Shown: positions 21,961-32,002 of the stretch, piece after piece
How the letters are laid out: every line of letters begins with the position of its first letter
Numbering within the stretch: the first letter of the stretch is position 1
Source: Cherax quadricarinatus
Lineage: Eukaryota; Arthropoda; Malacostraca; Decapoda; Parastacidae
Length of the DNA: 64,000 nucleotides
NCBI RefSeq assembly: GCF_038502225.1
Contig: NC_091372.1
Location: 3,063,617 to 3,127,616, forward strand
Direction of reading: 5' to 3'
Made by a program: the position numbers and the translations under genes
The notes under the pieces: generated by a model
What the model saw: only the letters and a program-made list of their open reading frames with translations
Databases searched by the model: none
What the model was told of the DNA's origin: nothing

Positions 21961-23640
21961 TATGGGTATGAAGCATGGGTTGCAAATGCTGCAGTGAGGA
22001 GGCAGCTGGAGGCAATGGAGATGTCCTGTCTAAGGGCAATGTGTGGTGTAAATATTATGCAGAGAATTTGGAGTGTGGAAATTAGGAAGAGGTGTGTGTG
22101 GAATTACTAAAAGTATTAGTCAGAGGGCTGAAAAGGGGTTGTTGAGGTGGTTTGGTCATTTAGGAAGAATGGATCAAAGTAGAATGACTTGGAGAGCGTA
22201 TAAATCTGCAGGGTAAGGAAGGAGGGGTAGGGGTCATCCTTGAAAAGGTTGGACTAAAGGGGTAAAGGAGGTTTTGTGGGATAGGGGCTTGGACTTCCAG
22301 CAAGCATGTTAGACAGGAGTGAATGGAGACGAATGGTTTTTGGGAACTGACGAGCTGTTGGAGTTTGAGCAGGGTAATCCATACCCCCGGCCGGGATTGA
22401 ACCCGCGGTCATAGAGTCTCAAAACTCCAGCCCGTCGCGTTAGCCACTAGACCAGCTAGCCACAATAAGATTCATCCAACTAGGTATATTTCTACACCAT
22501 AGGAAAGTTAGCACAGGCACCTCTGTGACCACAAATGCAAGTTTTTACAGACGAATCTCCAGCTAGCATGGCCGTGACGAACTCTAGCTCAAGTCCCTTC
22601 ACTGCCATCAACATGACTCAAGAAATCGTAATGACACGATTGCAAATAAACCATACCCCCGGCCGGGATTGAACCCGCGGTCATAGAGTCTCAAAACTCC
22701 AGCCCGTCGCGTTAGCCACTAGACCAGCTAGCCACAATAAGATTCATCCAACTAGGTATATTTCTACACCATAGGAAAGTTAGCACAGGCACCTCTGTGA
22801 CCACAAATGCAAGTTTTTACAGACGAATCTCCAGCTAGCGTGGCCGTGACGAACTCTAGCTCAAGTCCCTTCACTGCCGTCAACATGACTCAAGAAATCG
22901 TAATGACACGATTGCAAATAAACCATACCCCCGGCCGGGATTGAACCCGCGGTCATAGAGTCTCAAAACTCCAGCCCGTCGCGTTAGCCACTAGACCAGC
23001 TAGCCACAATAAGATTCATCCAACTAGGTATATTTCTACACCATAGGAAAGTTAGCACAGGCACCTCTGTGACCACAAATGCAAGTTTTTACAGACGAAA
23101 AACTTGAGCTAGAGTTCGTCACGGCCACGCTAGCTGGAGATTCGTCTGTAAAAACTTGCATTTGTGGTCACAGAGGTGCCTGTGCTAACTTTCCTATGGT
23201 GTAGAAATATACCTAGTTGGATGAATCTTATTGTGGCTAGCTGGTCTAGTGGCTAACGCGACGGGCTGGAGTTTTGAGACTCTATGACCGCGGGTTCAAT
23301 CCCGGCCGGGGGTATGGTTTATTTGCAATCGTGTCATTACGATTTCTTGAGTCATGTTGACAGCAGGGTAATATTTAGTGAAGGGATTTAGGGAAACCGG
23401 TTAGCCAGACTTGAGCCCTGGAAATGGAAAGTATAATGCCTGCACTTCAGAGGAAGGGTTTGGGATATTGACAGTTTGGAGGGATTTCTAAACTGTTGTA
23501 TCTGAGCGCCTCTGCAAAGACACTGATTATGTATGAGTGAGGTGAAAGTGTTGAATGATGGTGAATGTATTTTCTTTTTGGGTCACCTTGCCTCAGTGGG
23601 AGACGGCTGACTTGTTGAAAAACAAATATGACAGGTTTTC
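21961..23640 (+). mobile_element. 5'-truncated RTE LINE fragment, split by tRNA-like array
   Basis: Coding remnant of the RTE C-terminus (YGYEAWVANAAVRRQLEAME, SCLRAMCGVNIMQRIWSVEI) with one frameshift near 22100. The 3' UTR and tail follow at 23362-23640 (TTTTTGGGTCACCTTGCC...GACTTGTTGAAA). It is truncated at 21961. The array 22379-23361 sits in its 3' UTR. Comparison with the intact copy (55770-55830) confirms a single uninterrupted site before insertion. Confidence 0.88.
22379..23361 (-). mobile_element. tRNA-like tandem/inverted array with 11-bp target duplication
   Basis: Flanked by AGCAGGGTAAT (22368-22378 and 23362-23372). It has about 2.65 direct copies of a 272-bp unit (starts at 22379, 22651, 22923), then a switch near 23098 to one inverted partial unit. 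Each unit carries a tRNA-like block read on the minus strand: A-box-like TGGTCTAGTGGCTAACGC, B-box-like GGTTCAATCC, ending GGGGGTATGG. It also has about 190 bp of unique sequence. Copies are almost identical. There are no open frames. In element orientation the 5' end is the inverted partial unit and the 3' end is the tRNA-like terminus, exactly as in the small copy at 4237-4398. Confidence 0.9.
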
Positions 23641-23783
23641 AGTATTATACACAGATAACCCGCACATAGAGGAGAGGAGCTTACAACGACGTAAATGGTC
23701 CAAGTCGGATGAAAACGTCACTGTAAGCTCCTCTCTTCTATGTGCGGGTTATTTGTGTATTGTTCAAGTCACGGTATTGCGCC
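23641..23783. repeat. Foldback repeat, GGTCC family
   Basis: The arms AACCCGCACATAGAGGAGAG and CTCTCTTCTATGTGCGGGTT are inverted. Between them lie GGTCCAAGTCGGA and a GAAAAC. The right flank CAAGTCACGGTATTGCGCC is shared with the first repeat of the window. It follows the RTE tail directly. Confidence 0.65.
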
Positions 23784-24115
23784 ATTTTTTGTTATTTCAG
23801 TATTATAGCTTTTAAAGATTTTCTAACTGAAATTGTTTAATGAGTTGTTGTTATATCAAGCAATAGAAATGTAGAAGTTTCAATGCAGAGTAATTTGAAG
23901 ACACTTCGAGTTTAGTGAGACACAACACACAGTAACACATGTTCTCATATGTAATTTTTTTATTGCTCTTCATTTGTATAATAAAAACTCTTTCTCAACT
24001 GTTGTATTGTTTTTTTTCTTTGTGTTATGGGGATTCTTAATGAAAATTGCATACTGGCACAAGGTTAACTTTTCAATTTTATGTAGTTTTATAAGAATAG
24101 GTATTATGTATTTGT

Positions 24116-24465
24116 TATTATATATGTATTAGGTATTGTGTATTAGGTATTATATATTAGGTCTTCTGTATTAGGTAATATACATTAGGTATTATATATT
24201 AGGTATTGTGTATTAGGTATTGTGTCTTAGGTATTATATATTAGGTATTGTGTATTAGGTACTGTGTATTAGGTATTGTGTAGTATTAGGTAATATATAT
24301 TAGGTATTATATATAAGGTATTATATATTAGGTATTGTGTATCAGGTATTGTGTATTAGGTATTGTGTATTAGGTATTGTGTATTAGGTATTGCATATTA
24401 GGTATTGTGTATTAGGTATTATATATTAGGTATTGTGTATTAGGTATTATATATTAGGTATTAGG
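24116..24465. repeat. 13-14 bp minisatellite
   Basis: About 25 imperfect copies of TATTAGGTATTGTG, with alternation between ATATATTAGG and GTGTATTAGG units. Confidence 0.9.
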
Positions 24466-24593
24466 TTTGAATTATATTTTGATTGTTGCTATAATTACTG
24501 TATTATAATATGGTAAGTAGGTTTTATTTGAGGAGTTTCAGTCAGCTGGGATCTTGAAATCTTCAGCTGTGGGAGACCTGTGAAGAAAAGTGC

Positions 24594-24594
<1 letters not shown>

Positions 24595-24658
<64 letters not shown>

Positions 24659-24765
24659 ATGTGTGTGCATGTGTGTGCGTGTGTGTGCGTGTGTGTGCGT
24701 GTGTGTGCGTGTGTGTGCGTGTGCGTGCGTGCGCATGCGTGCGTGTGCGTGCGTGCGTGCACACT
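24595..24765. repeat. (GT)n microsatellite grading into GTGTGTGC/GTGC
   Basis: A pure GT run of about 60 bp, then GTGTGTGCGT variants. Cys/Val and His/Thr open frames on both strands are artefacts of the repeat. Confidence 0.97.
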
Positions 24766-25445
24766 GTGTGGGGGGGGAGGGCAAAAACTTGGAAAAAGTC
24801 TAACCTTAAAAATTTTAAGGATGTCATTTTTGTCTAGGTAGAATAAAAAAGATAAGACGAAAGCGTACTTATTAAAGAATTTGAAGTTAATGAAAAACAA
24901 TCGCTCTTCAACATGCTCACAGAAATGTTTGATTCCCCATTTATTCATACCAGTTTATGATAGTTTTGTAGAAATTCTTTCTCTTTTCAATGTCTAATAT
25001 TATGTACATTGTTTTCATATAATACTGTATTACATGTGTTTTGTGGTGTTTTAGCGCTCAGAATGTGGGAAGATTCTTAGCCCAGCATAGTTCCACATGG
25101 TAATCTTAGATTACAATTGATTCAAGATGTGAGATCTTTAGAAAGAAAAATAAGTCAAACAGTTTGACTTTGTTGGGTTAACCTGGGAAAAAAGATACAT
25201 AATTTGTAATGTACTCTTTATGTGCCCATAACATCTTTCTGCCTTTAAGACCATTGTAAAAAGTATTTACTGGAGGATCCCACTTATTCGGCACCCTCTT
25301 TTCGGTGTTTTCGTTGGCTTTCAATGGAGCCATTATTCCTTATGTTCAGTGCTTTTACCTCTTTTCTGCCATTTTTGCATAACAATTGCATAAGAGAAGG
25401 GCAACCGGCACCATATTATAAGGTAAGTATTGTATGTTTTGTGTA
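24766..25445. other. Intronic stretch with no gene seen
   Basis: AT-rich, no exon-like frame. Around 25275-25440 a block (GATCCCACTTATTCGGCACC) resembles the end of another pogo-like element, without a matching second end. Confidence 0.4.
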
Positions 25446-25733
25446 CAGTGGTCCCTCAATAATCGTCCATAATCCATTCCTGGAAGTGGGACTGTTATCG
25501 AAATAGACGATTTTCGAATCAATTTTCCCCATAACAAATAATGTAAATGCAATTAATCCGTTCCTGACACCCAGAAGTATTAAAACAAAAATTTTTTTTA
25601 TATGAAATGTAGATGTAGTACATAAACAATACAATGGCACATGATGAATTAAACATTAACAGAATAACACTTACCTTTATTGGAGATTCTTCTTTGTGTA
25701 TGGAAGACTGGAGAAGGAGACAGATTGGATGAT

Positions 25734-27328
25734 TTACTGTTTGGAAGGGGAATCCCCTTCCATCAACACCTCAGGTACCCATTGCTTTTCTGGGGTTACT
25801 TCTTTTCTCTGTTTCTTAATGACACTAGGACCACCTTGAGAGTCACTGGAGTCCTGTCTCGCAAAAAAACTATCCTGAGAGCTCTGTTTCTGGTGTCTCT
25901 TTAAAACTTCCCTAAAATGGGCCAAGACTTTGTCACTGTACAAGTTGCCGATATGGCTTGCAACATCCTTCTCAGGGTGATGTTTCTCCGTAAATCTTTC
26001 CATCTTACCCCACATTTCAAAAATCTCCTTAGTTTCTGAAGAAGGCACCTTCTTCCATCTCTCTCCCTCCTCCTCTGCAGCAAGATTCTGAGCTGCGATC
26101 TCTTCCTGCTGAAGCTCTTGCAGCTCCTCAGTGGTTAGCTCTTCGTTGTGGTCCTCCACCAACTCTTCCACATCCTCTAAACTCACATCCAACCCCATGG
26201 AACTCCCCAGTGCGACAATAGAGTTCACAACTGACATAGGCTCATCAGGGGCTGCCTCAAACCCTTCAAAATCCCTCTTGTGGACACAATCTGGCCACAA
26301 TTTTCTCCAAGCAGAGTTCAAAGTCCTGGTAGTCACTCCCTCCCAAGCCTTACCTATAAGGCTTACGCAATGGAGAATACTGAAGTGTTCTTTCCAAAAA
26401 TCTCTTTGGGTCAAGTGAGTGTCTGAAGTCACATTAAAGCACCTTTGAAACATTGCTTTGGTGTAGAGTTTTTTAAAGTTTGAAATGACTTGCTGGTCCA
26501 TGGGCTGGAGGAGAGGAGTGGTATTCGGGGGCAAGAACTTTACTGTGATGAACCCAAACTCCTTCAGAATTAGGTCATCCAAATTTGGAGGATGAGCAGG
26601 TGCATTGTCCATTACTAAGAAGCACTTGAGATCCAATTTCTTTTCCAGGAGGTAATTCTTCACACTAGGGCCAAACACTTCATTGAACCACTCGACGAAA
26701 ATGTCCCTTGTGACCCATGCCTTACTATTAGATCTCCAAAACACACACAATTTACTCTTCATAACATTGTTTTTCTTGAACACTCTGGGATTTTCAGAAT
26801 GGTACACTAGTAACGGCTTCACTTTGAAATCCCCACTAGCATTAGCACAGAACATTAGCGTCAGCCTGTCTTTCATAGGCTTGTGTCCTGGCAGTGCCTT
26901 TTCTTCCTGAGTAATGTAGGTCCTCTTTGGCATTTTCTTCCAAAAGAGGACTGTTTCGTCACAATTAAACACTTGTTCAGGTTTCAGTCCTACACTGTCT
27001 ATGTACTCCTTGAATTCCTGCACATATTTTTCAGCCGCTTTGTTGTCAGAACTGGCAGCCTCACCATGCCTTACCACACTGTGTATGCCAGTATGCTTCT
27101 TAAATCTCTCAAACCAGCCTTTGCTGGCCTTAAATTCACTCACATCACCACTAGTTGCAGGCAATTTCTTTACCAAATCGTCATGCAACTGCCTAGCCTT
27201 TTCACAAATAAGCGACGTCATAAGACTATCTCCTGCTAATTGTTTCTCGTTTATCCACACCAATAATAACTTCTCAACATCTTCGAGTACTGGTGATCTC
27301 AATTTTGTCAGCATATTTACCCCCTTTG
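25734..27328 (-). pseudogene. Tigger transposase, DNA-binding C-half and DDE catalytic domain
   Basis: About 530 codons without a stop. In order: the second CENP-B-type helix-turn-helix (VEKLLLVWINEKQLAGDSL, GWFERFKKHTGIHSVVRHGE), a spacer, then the DDE core. The core has VFNCDETVLFWKKMP, KDRLTLMFCANASGDFKVKP, the acidic site CFLVMDNAPAHP, and NTTPLLQPMDQQVISNFK near the third acidic residue. The C-terminal tail is Glu-rich and ends in a basic stretch (KKQRKEVTPEKQ). All catalytic acids appear present. The frame is open upstream only into the inserted repeat, so the native start is cut off and lies at 28007. Confidence 0.88.
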
Positions 27329-27797
27329 TAGGTAGTAGGTTGGTAGACAGCAACCACCCAGGGAGGTACTACCGTCCTGCCAAGTGAGTGTAAAACGAAA
27401 GCCTGTAATTGTTTTACATGATGGTAGGATTGCTGGTGTCTTTTGTCTGTCTCATAAATATGCAAGATTACAGGTACGTCTTGCTACTTCTACTTACACT
27501 TAGGTCACACTATACACACATGTACAAGCATATATATACACACCCTTCTGGGTTTTCTGCCATTTTCTTTCTAGTTCTTGTTCTTGTTTATTTCCTCTTA
27601 TCTCCATGGGGAAGTGGAACAGAATTCTTCCTCCGTAAGCCATGCGTGTTGTAAGAGGCAACTAAAATGCCAGGGGCAAGAGGCTAGTAACCCCTTCTCC
27701 TGTATATATTACTAAATGTAAAAGGAGAAACTTTCGTTTTTCCTTTTGGGCCACCCTGCCTCGGTGGGATACGGCCGGTGTGTTGAATGAAAGAAAG
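27329..27797 (+). mobile_element. RTE-derived short element, full length, with 14-bp duplication
   Basis: Inserted in the Tigger transposase, flanked by ATTTACCCCCTTTG (27315-27328 and 27798-27811). The 5' end is TAGGTAGTAGGTTGGTAGAC and the 3' end is GGCCGGTGTGTTGAATGAAA with a GAAAG tail. This is the best copy for defining the element: 469 bp, no ORF, a LINE 5' UTR part fused to a LINE 3' end. Confidence 0.9.
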
Positions 27798-28007
27798 ATT
27801 TACCCCCTTTGCAACAACAGCGTCCTTGATTTCCTTTTTCTTGGCTATGATGGAAGATATGGTTGGGTGGGATTTGTTATACATCCTGGCCAGTTCACCC
27901 ACACGTATGCCACTGTCATATTGTTCAATGATGTTTTTCTTAAATTCAATCATATTTCTCACCTTCTTTACCAAAGGCTTGGCACTAGGAGCTTTCTTTG
28001 GAGCCAT
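27798..28007 (-). pseudogene. Tigger transposase, N-terminal part
   Basis: Starts at a Met at 28007 (MAPKKAPSAKP) and contains the first pogo/CENP-B helix-turn-helix (EFKKNIIEQYDSGIRVGELA, then YNKSHPTISSI). It ends at the duplicated target, where four codons (KGVN) appear again on the far side of the insertion. It binds the inverted ends in the family. It is separated from the catalytic part only by the inserted element. Confidence 0.85.
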
Positions 28008-28278
28008 GGTAGCTTATTTAGCACTTGAAAGCACTAAAATCAATGGAATATTATGAAATATTTTGTTGGAGCAAGTGAGGGGACCGTCGCTCACTGGTAA
28101 ACAATGGCACACTGGCTGGGAAGGGAAGGCCCAGGCGGCTCAGAGCGTGAGTACGCGTCCCGGACAAAGGACTATTAGCGAGTTAACGGACCATTTGCGA
28201 GCCAATGTTTAGACGAAATAACAGGACTATTTCCGAAATGGACGACTTTCAGGCCGGACGATTATTGAGGGACCACTG

Positions 28279-29187
28279 TATTTATTTTACTTTCTTATCT
28301 GTTTTTTTTATGCCTAGCTGTATTGAGCACTTAATATTTGAGAGTGTAAACATGTTATCAGACATTTAGATACGTACATTTGATAATGAAAAAAATGCTC
28401 TTTTCCACCTGTTGGTGATTTTTGTTTATTATGCAAGGTGATGCACCGAAGAGCCATACAAACAGGGCCTCTTGTATATAAAGGTATGAGTATATTTTGC
28501 ATGCTCAGTAAACTTGATTGTCTCCTTATTTCTATTGCAGTTTATTTTAGTGAATTTATTATTGAAGTTACCTCAGTTGAATTAGTCGTGGTTAGGTATA
28601 AAGAGCTTGGGTAATTATCAGTGAGGTAATCTGTGACTTTAGCATGGGAGTTTGCCATTTTGCTTACTTGGTTTGATCCAATAGTTAAGAAGTTATATAG
28701 TTTTATTTGCTCTTTCATTGAGAGCTTTATTAGGTTTATTTACTACAATTTTTTTGGTGTTGGTTAATGTGCTTGGACATTTGTGAGAGTTCCAGATTTT
28801 TTTATATAATAACCTCTCTTATAAAGATTCCCTGTATAGTGTCATTTGTTTTTTGTTAATGTGACTGAAGAATTTCCTCCAGCATTGAATAGCACTTGGA
28901 AAGACCTTTATTTCAGTTTTGAATAAATTGTTTTAATTGCATTTTCACCAAAAATATCACTATTTACAGAGAAGTTTTATAAGAGAGTTAACTGTATCTC
29001 CTTTTTTTTTATTAAACCAGTTGGCACAATAAACTTGCTTATAACTAACAGTTTAACAGCAAAGTAACAACACTATAACAAGAGAAGAGGACAGTAGTAA
29101 CAGTTTAACAGCAGAATGGCAAAGCAACAACACTGTAACAGCAGAAGGTCACCATAATAATAAATTCTTGTTTATTTTTCTTTACAG
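28279..29187. other. End of the 15-kb intron: no gene seen
   Basis: AT-rich sequence without strong repeats. A 46-bp stretch at 28438-28483 has splice-like borders but the wrong phase. Around 29040-29160 there is a short imperfect duplication (ACAGTTTAACAGCA, CAACACTGTAACA). The polypyrimidine/acceptor region of exon 7 ends it. Confidence 0.4.
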
Positions 29188-29404
29188 TTTGCCATCAATT
29201 CCTTTCTGGATAAAGTTGATGACATAAAAGTGCTGCTTCATATGCATTCCTTCACATTTGACTTCCACCTGAGAGCTCTGTGTGCATACGTTGCTGACCG
29301 TCAACTTCTCTTTACTCCCGGCTATCATCTGTCATCGTGTCTGTCAGACTTTATCAAGTACTACAATAAAGGACCAAACTTTGCCAGAAATCTGATTCAC
29401 TCAG
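29188..29404 (+). CDS. SZT2: SZT2-like gene, exon 7 of window (diagnostic exon)
   Basis: 217-bp exon, acceptor TTCTTTACAG and donor CACTCAG|GTAACA, phase 0 to 1. It encodes about 72 residues including KVLLHMHSFTFDFHLRALCA, then TPGYHLSSCLSDFIKYYN and KGPNFARNLIHS. The HSFxxDFHLR segment is the part I recognise as SZT2. SZT2 is the ~3,400-residue subunit of KICSTOR, which with KPTN, ITFG2 and KICS2 holds GATOR1 on lysosomes and lowers mTORC1 signalling when amino acids are scarce. The identification is from memory of the family and not from a search. Confidence 0.85.
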
Positions 29405-29570
29405 GTAACAGCATCCAAGTAAATTACTAAAAAGAGAAGTGAGGAACTGGTTAGTTAGTACATTGAAACAGGTAGAGAAAGACATGTATTTCAGCTTCAG
29501 AGAGACTCTTTGGCAACCTGCTGAGGTGTATCTCTGACTAAATCTGAAATACGTACACACAGGTGCTCCT

Positions 29571-30010
29571 CGACTGACGATGGGGTTATGTTCCGAAGAA
29601 CTCATTGTAAGTTGAATGTGAATGTGATATGTTAAATAAGTAATTAAATAACTACTGTCACTGAATAAGTAAATAAACAAATAATTACTGTAACTAACAA
29701 AATGCCAATACAGTGGACCCCCGGTTAACGATATTTTTTCACTCCAGAAGTATGTTCAGGTGCCAGTACTGACCGAATTTGTTCCCATAAGGAATATTGT
29801 GAAGTAGATTAGTCCATTTCAGACCCCCAGACATACACATACAAATGCACTTACATAAATACACTTACATAATTGGTCACATTCGGAGGTAATCGTTATG
29901 CGGGGGTCCACTGTATTGATAAATGAATACATGTTAAGGGTTTGCCGCCTTCATGCTGGGTAATTATCTAAAGTTTCCTTTCCAAAGTAATTGCTTTTGC
30001 AATATAGTAA
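29571..30010. mobile_element. MITE of the 13255 family, split by a Tigger MITE
   Basis: Left end AGGTGCTCCTCGACTGACGA. The interior matches 13255-13556 in order (AATAACTACTGTCACTGA; GCCGCCTTCATG...GGTAATTATCTAAAGTTT). The right end is decayed near 30010. The sequence is contiguous once 29711-29913 and one TA are removed. Confidence 0.65.
29711..29913. mobile_element. Tigger-type MITE, 203 bp, nested
   Basis: TA|CAGTGGACCCCCGGTTAACG and ATGCGGGGGTCCACTG|TA. The interior is the reverse of 18617-18805. It is inserted in another MITE; comparison with 13400-13425 shows a single TA-type site there. Confidence 0.88.
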
Positions 30011-31088
30011 AGTCAAACCATCCTGGACATAAATACATTTTTTTTTTTGTTTTGCACTTGATTTTCCATTTTCTAAGTGGCTTCCCACTTCTCATCACTG
30101 AGTGTTTGTTACAATTTAATCCGATTATTTTTACAGTCATAGAGGGAAGTGTTAAATGCATAGGGGTGACACACTGCATGGGGGGATGGAAGGCAATCAG
30201 GTTCAACCCAAAAAAAGGCATCTAGGAACCTCCCTGGAGGGATGCCAAGAATTAATGAATACTGTATTTTATTAATTCAACTCCAAATTTGTAATTTGAA
30301 CGGACCAACCTGTTAAAAAAAAATTTCTTAATGAGAACATAAGAAAGAAGGAACACTGCAGCAGGCCTACTGGCCCATGCGAGGCAGGTCCAAGTTACCT
30401 ACCAGCTTTAAGCCACTAACCCAACTTAGTCAGGTCCAGGTCACATCCACATATCCCATCTTCCCTCCTCAAAAAAAAGTGAGAATTTGTTTCCTGAACT
30501 TTGTCTCTTTCTGGTATCAAAGTACCAGACAAGACAGAAAATATTTCTTCAGTGACCAATGAAATAAAAATAAGCAAGTAGGTATACCTTGTTGCTGTTG
30601 AAGGGCTCTTGATCCAAGGAATTGAAGCTATTCTCTTCTTTCATCAAACATGATTACTGCCCATTCTTAGGCACTCTGTGACTCCTCTAGGTTTAGCACT
30701 TCCTTTTATATACAATAATATAACATTCTTCAAAGCAAACTACAGTAAATCCTTGATATAATTGACCCTGATTTAGCAGACTTCAGAAATATGGGACAAA
30801 ATCCACTGTCTCACCTGATTTGTAAAACAGCAAATCAAGTCCATTGGTTACTGAATTGTCTGTTATTATGATGATCACTGTAAAACAATCTCATCTCCGT
30901 CCACAATCAATAGTCCATTAAACTGAGGGTTAGTAAGTTTATTTAGGCTCAAGTACACATAAGTACAATTATCATACTTTGTGTAAATTACCCAGCATAA
31001 CCCAAAAAGTCAGACAAATTGACTTATTCCATTTATTTACATCTTTCATGTTTAATGTTTTTTTTTATCTATCTTATTGTACTTACAG
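30011..31088. other. Remainder of intron 7: repeat fragments only
   Basis: It holds a SINE-like block near 30335-30470 (AACATAAGAAAGAAGGAACACTGCAG), the short repeat at 30590, debris with TGATATAATTGACCCTGATT (about 30745-30850) that recurs near 60670-60740 in reverse, and a LINE/SINE tail at 30935-31010 (TTTATTTAGGCTCAAGTACA). No exon candidate. Confidence 0.45.
30590..30715 (+). repeat. Short interspersed repeat (GGGTTTAG family)
   Basis: Contains GAAGGGCTCTTGATCCAAGG and ends CTAGGTTTAGCACTTCC. Same family as 14340-14490. Confidence 0.6.
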
Positions 31089-31219
31089 GTAAACTGACAA
31101 TAGAAGACACAGGAACTCCAGGGGAACAATTATACAATTACCTGCTGGCACGTGAGAAGCAGTATCGCATGAGAGTGTTACGTATGACTCCCGTCATCCA
31201 CGATCCTGATGCTGTCATG
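31089..31219 (+). CDS. SZT2: SZT2-like gene, exon 8 of window
   Basis: 131-bp exon, acceptor TACTTACAG, donor GTCATG|GTAGGA. Its first two bases complete the Gly codon of exon 7, and 43 codons follow. Sequence: KLTIEDTGTPGEQLYNYLLA, REKQYRMRVLRMTP, then VIHDPDAVM. The Leu/Tyr/Arg pattern suggests an amphipathic helix followed by a loop. It ends phase 0, matching exon 9. No insertion or mutation is seen. Confidence 0.85.
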
Positions 31220-31375
31220 GTAGGAACCACCATCTTTATCATACTTGTCCTCTTTACATTTAAATGAGAATTTATCCATTACACTGCAACAGATTTACAA
31301 CTTGCAAAAAAAGTGCATGACTTCTTTTTAAGCTTACAAACAAGCTGTTTGTATTGAGAACAGTAGTATATATGA

Positions 31376-31433
31376 AGGAAGCAATTCAAGTTGTATAGGC
31401 TCGTACTGCACTGTACGACTTGAATTGCTTCCT
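31376..31433. repeat. Short hairpin
   Basis: AGGAAGCAATTCAAGT (31376-31391) and ACTTGAATTGCTTCCT (31418-31433) are perfect inverted repeats around a 26-base loop that itself contains GTACAGTGCAGTAC-like symmetry. It lies in an intron, function unknown. Confidence 0.85.
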
Positions 31434-31509
31434 AAGTGCCCTTTTTGTAACTTAAGGCATATGTAAGTTAAGAACCTTCTGAATTAAGATTTGATGATTA
31501 GTCTGGTTA

Positions 31510-31720
31510 TATTTCTTTTAGAACACATCTCCCTCCAAGGCAGGGTGACCTGAGAATGAAGAAATGCTTTCAGAAAGTTCTTTTTACATTTAGTAATTTA
31601 TACAGGAGAAGGGGCTACTAGCCCCTTGCTCCTGGCATTTTAGTCATCTCTTATGACAAGCATGTCATTTTAGTCATCTCTTATGACAAGAATTTTTCTC
31701 AATTTCTCCATAGAGTTAGT
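31510..31720 (-). mobile_element. RTE-derived short element, 5' truncated and rearranged
   Basis: Starts ACACATCTCCCTCCAAGGCA and runs to CTCCATAGAG. A 29-bp internal duplication (CATTTTAGTCATCTCTTATG twice) is specific to this copy. Confidence 0.72.
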
Positions 31721-31769
31721 CTGGTTATATAAATGCATACTGTTTCAAGTACAGTACCCTTCAAAATAG

Positions 31770-31900
31770 GTGCTTTGATGCCAGTGAATGGTTCTTGATT
31801 CAAAGACTTAGAGCTACCCTTCCTTTCTGTAGATCAGATCTCATTGCCTGTCATTCCCAAAGGAGCTGTGTGACCCCTTGTCAGTTTAGTAATTTTCAGG
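31770..31900 (+). repeat. Short interspersed repeat (GGGTTTAG family)
   Basis: TTTGATGCCAGTGAATGGTT to TGTCAGTTTAGTAATTTTCA; diverged copy of the family seen at 14340. Confidence 0.5.
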
Positions 31901-32002
31901 AAATAAATAAATAAAGTAGAGTGCATGATCAAATTATGTTGTACTCACTAAGACAATTTTAACATTAAAGAATTTTTTGTAGCAGTTCATTTTGCCTTTT
32001 AG

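Larger units (their letters stand above)
25446..28278 (-). mobile_element. pogo/Tigger DNA transposon, complete ends
   Basis: The ends CAGTGGTCCCTCAATAATCG and CGATTATTGAGGGACCACTG are perfect 20-bp inverted repeats, each next to TA (25444-25445 and 28279-28280), as expected for Tc1/mariner-superfamily insertion. The transposase runs on the minus strand and is interrupted once, by a 469-bp RTE-derived element. Without it the element would be about 2.35 kb, typical of Tigger. The clean inverted repeats and long frame suggest a rather recent arrival. Confidence 0.9.

Noticed and set aside
22379..23361. Functional tRNA genes
   Set aside because: Boxes resemble a tRNA promoter, but the acceptor stem does not pair and the T stem has a mismatch; it is tRNA-like at best.
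22379..23361. A hammerhead in the 272-bp unit
   Set aside because: I looked on both strands for CTGANGA followed by a stem and GAAA and found only GTGACGA without a proper second half.
24116..24465. TTAGG-containing array as an interstitial telomere repeat
   Set aside because: The unit is 13-14 bp (TATTAGGTATTGTG), not tandem TTAGG; the TTAGG match is incidental.
24495..24948. Several His/Thr and Cys/Val open frames
   Set aside because: By-products of the GT microsatellite.
25680..27387. Plus-strand frames across the Tigger transposon
   Set aside because: Shadows of the minus-strand transposase.
28438..28483. Candidate extra exon GTG...AAAG with AG and GT borders
   Set aside because: Its 46-bp length would break phase between exon 6 (ends phase 0) and exon 7 (starts phase 0), and the translation has no recognisable character.
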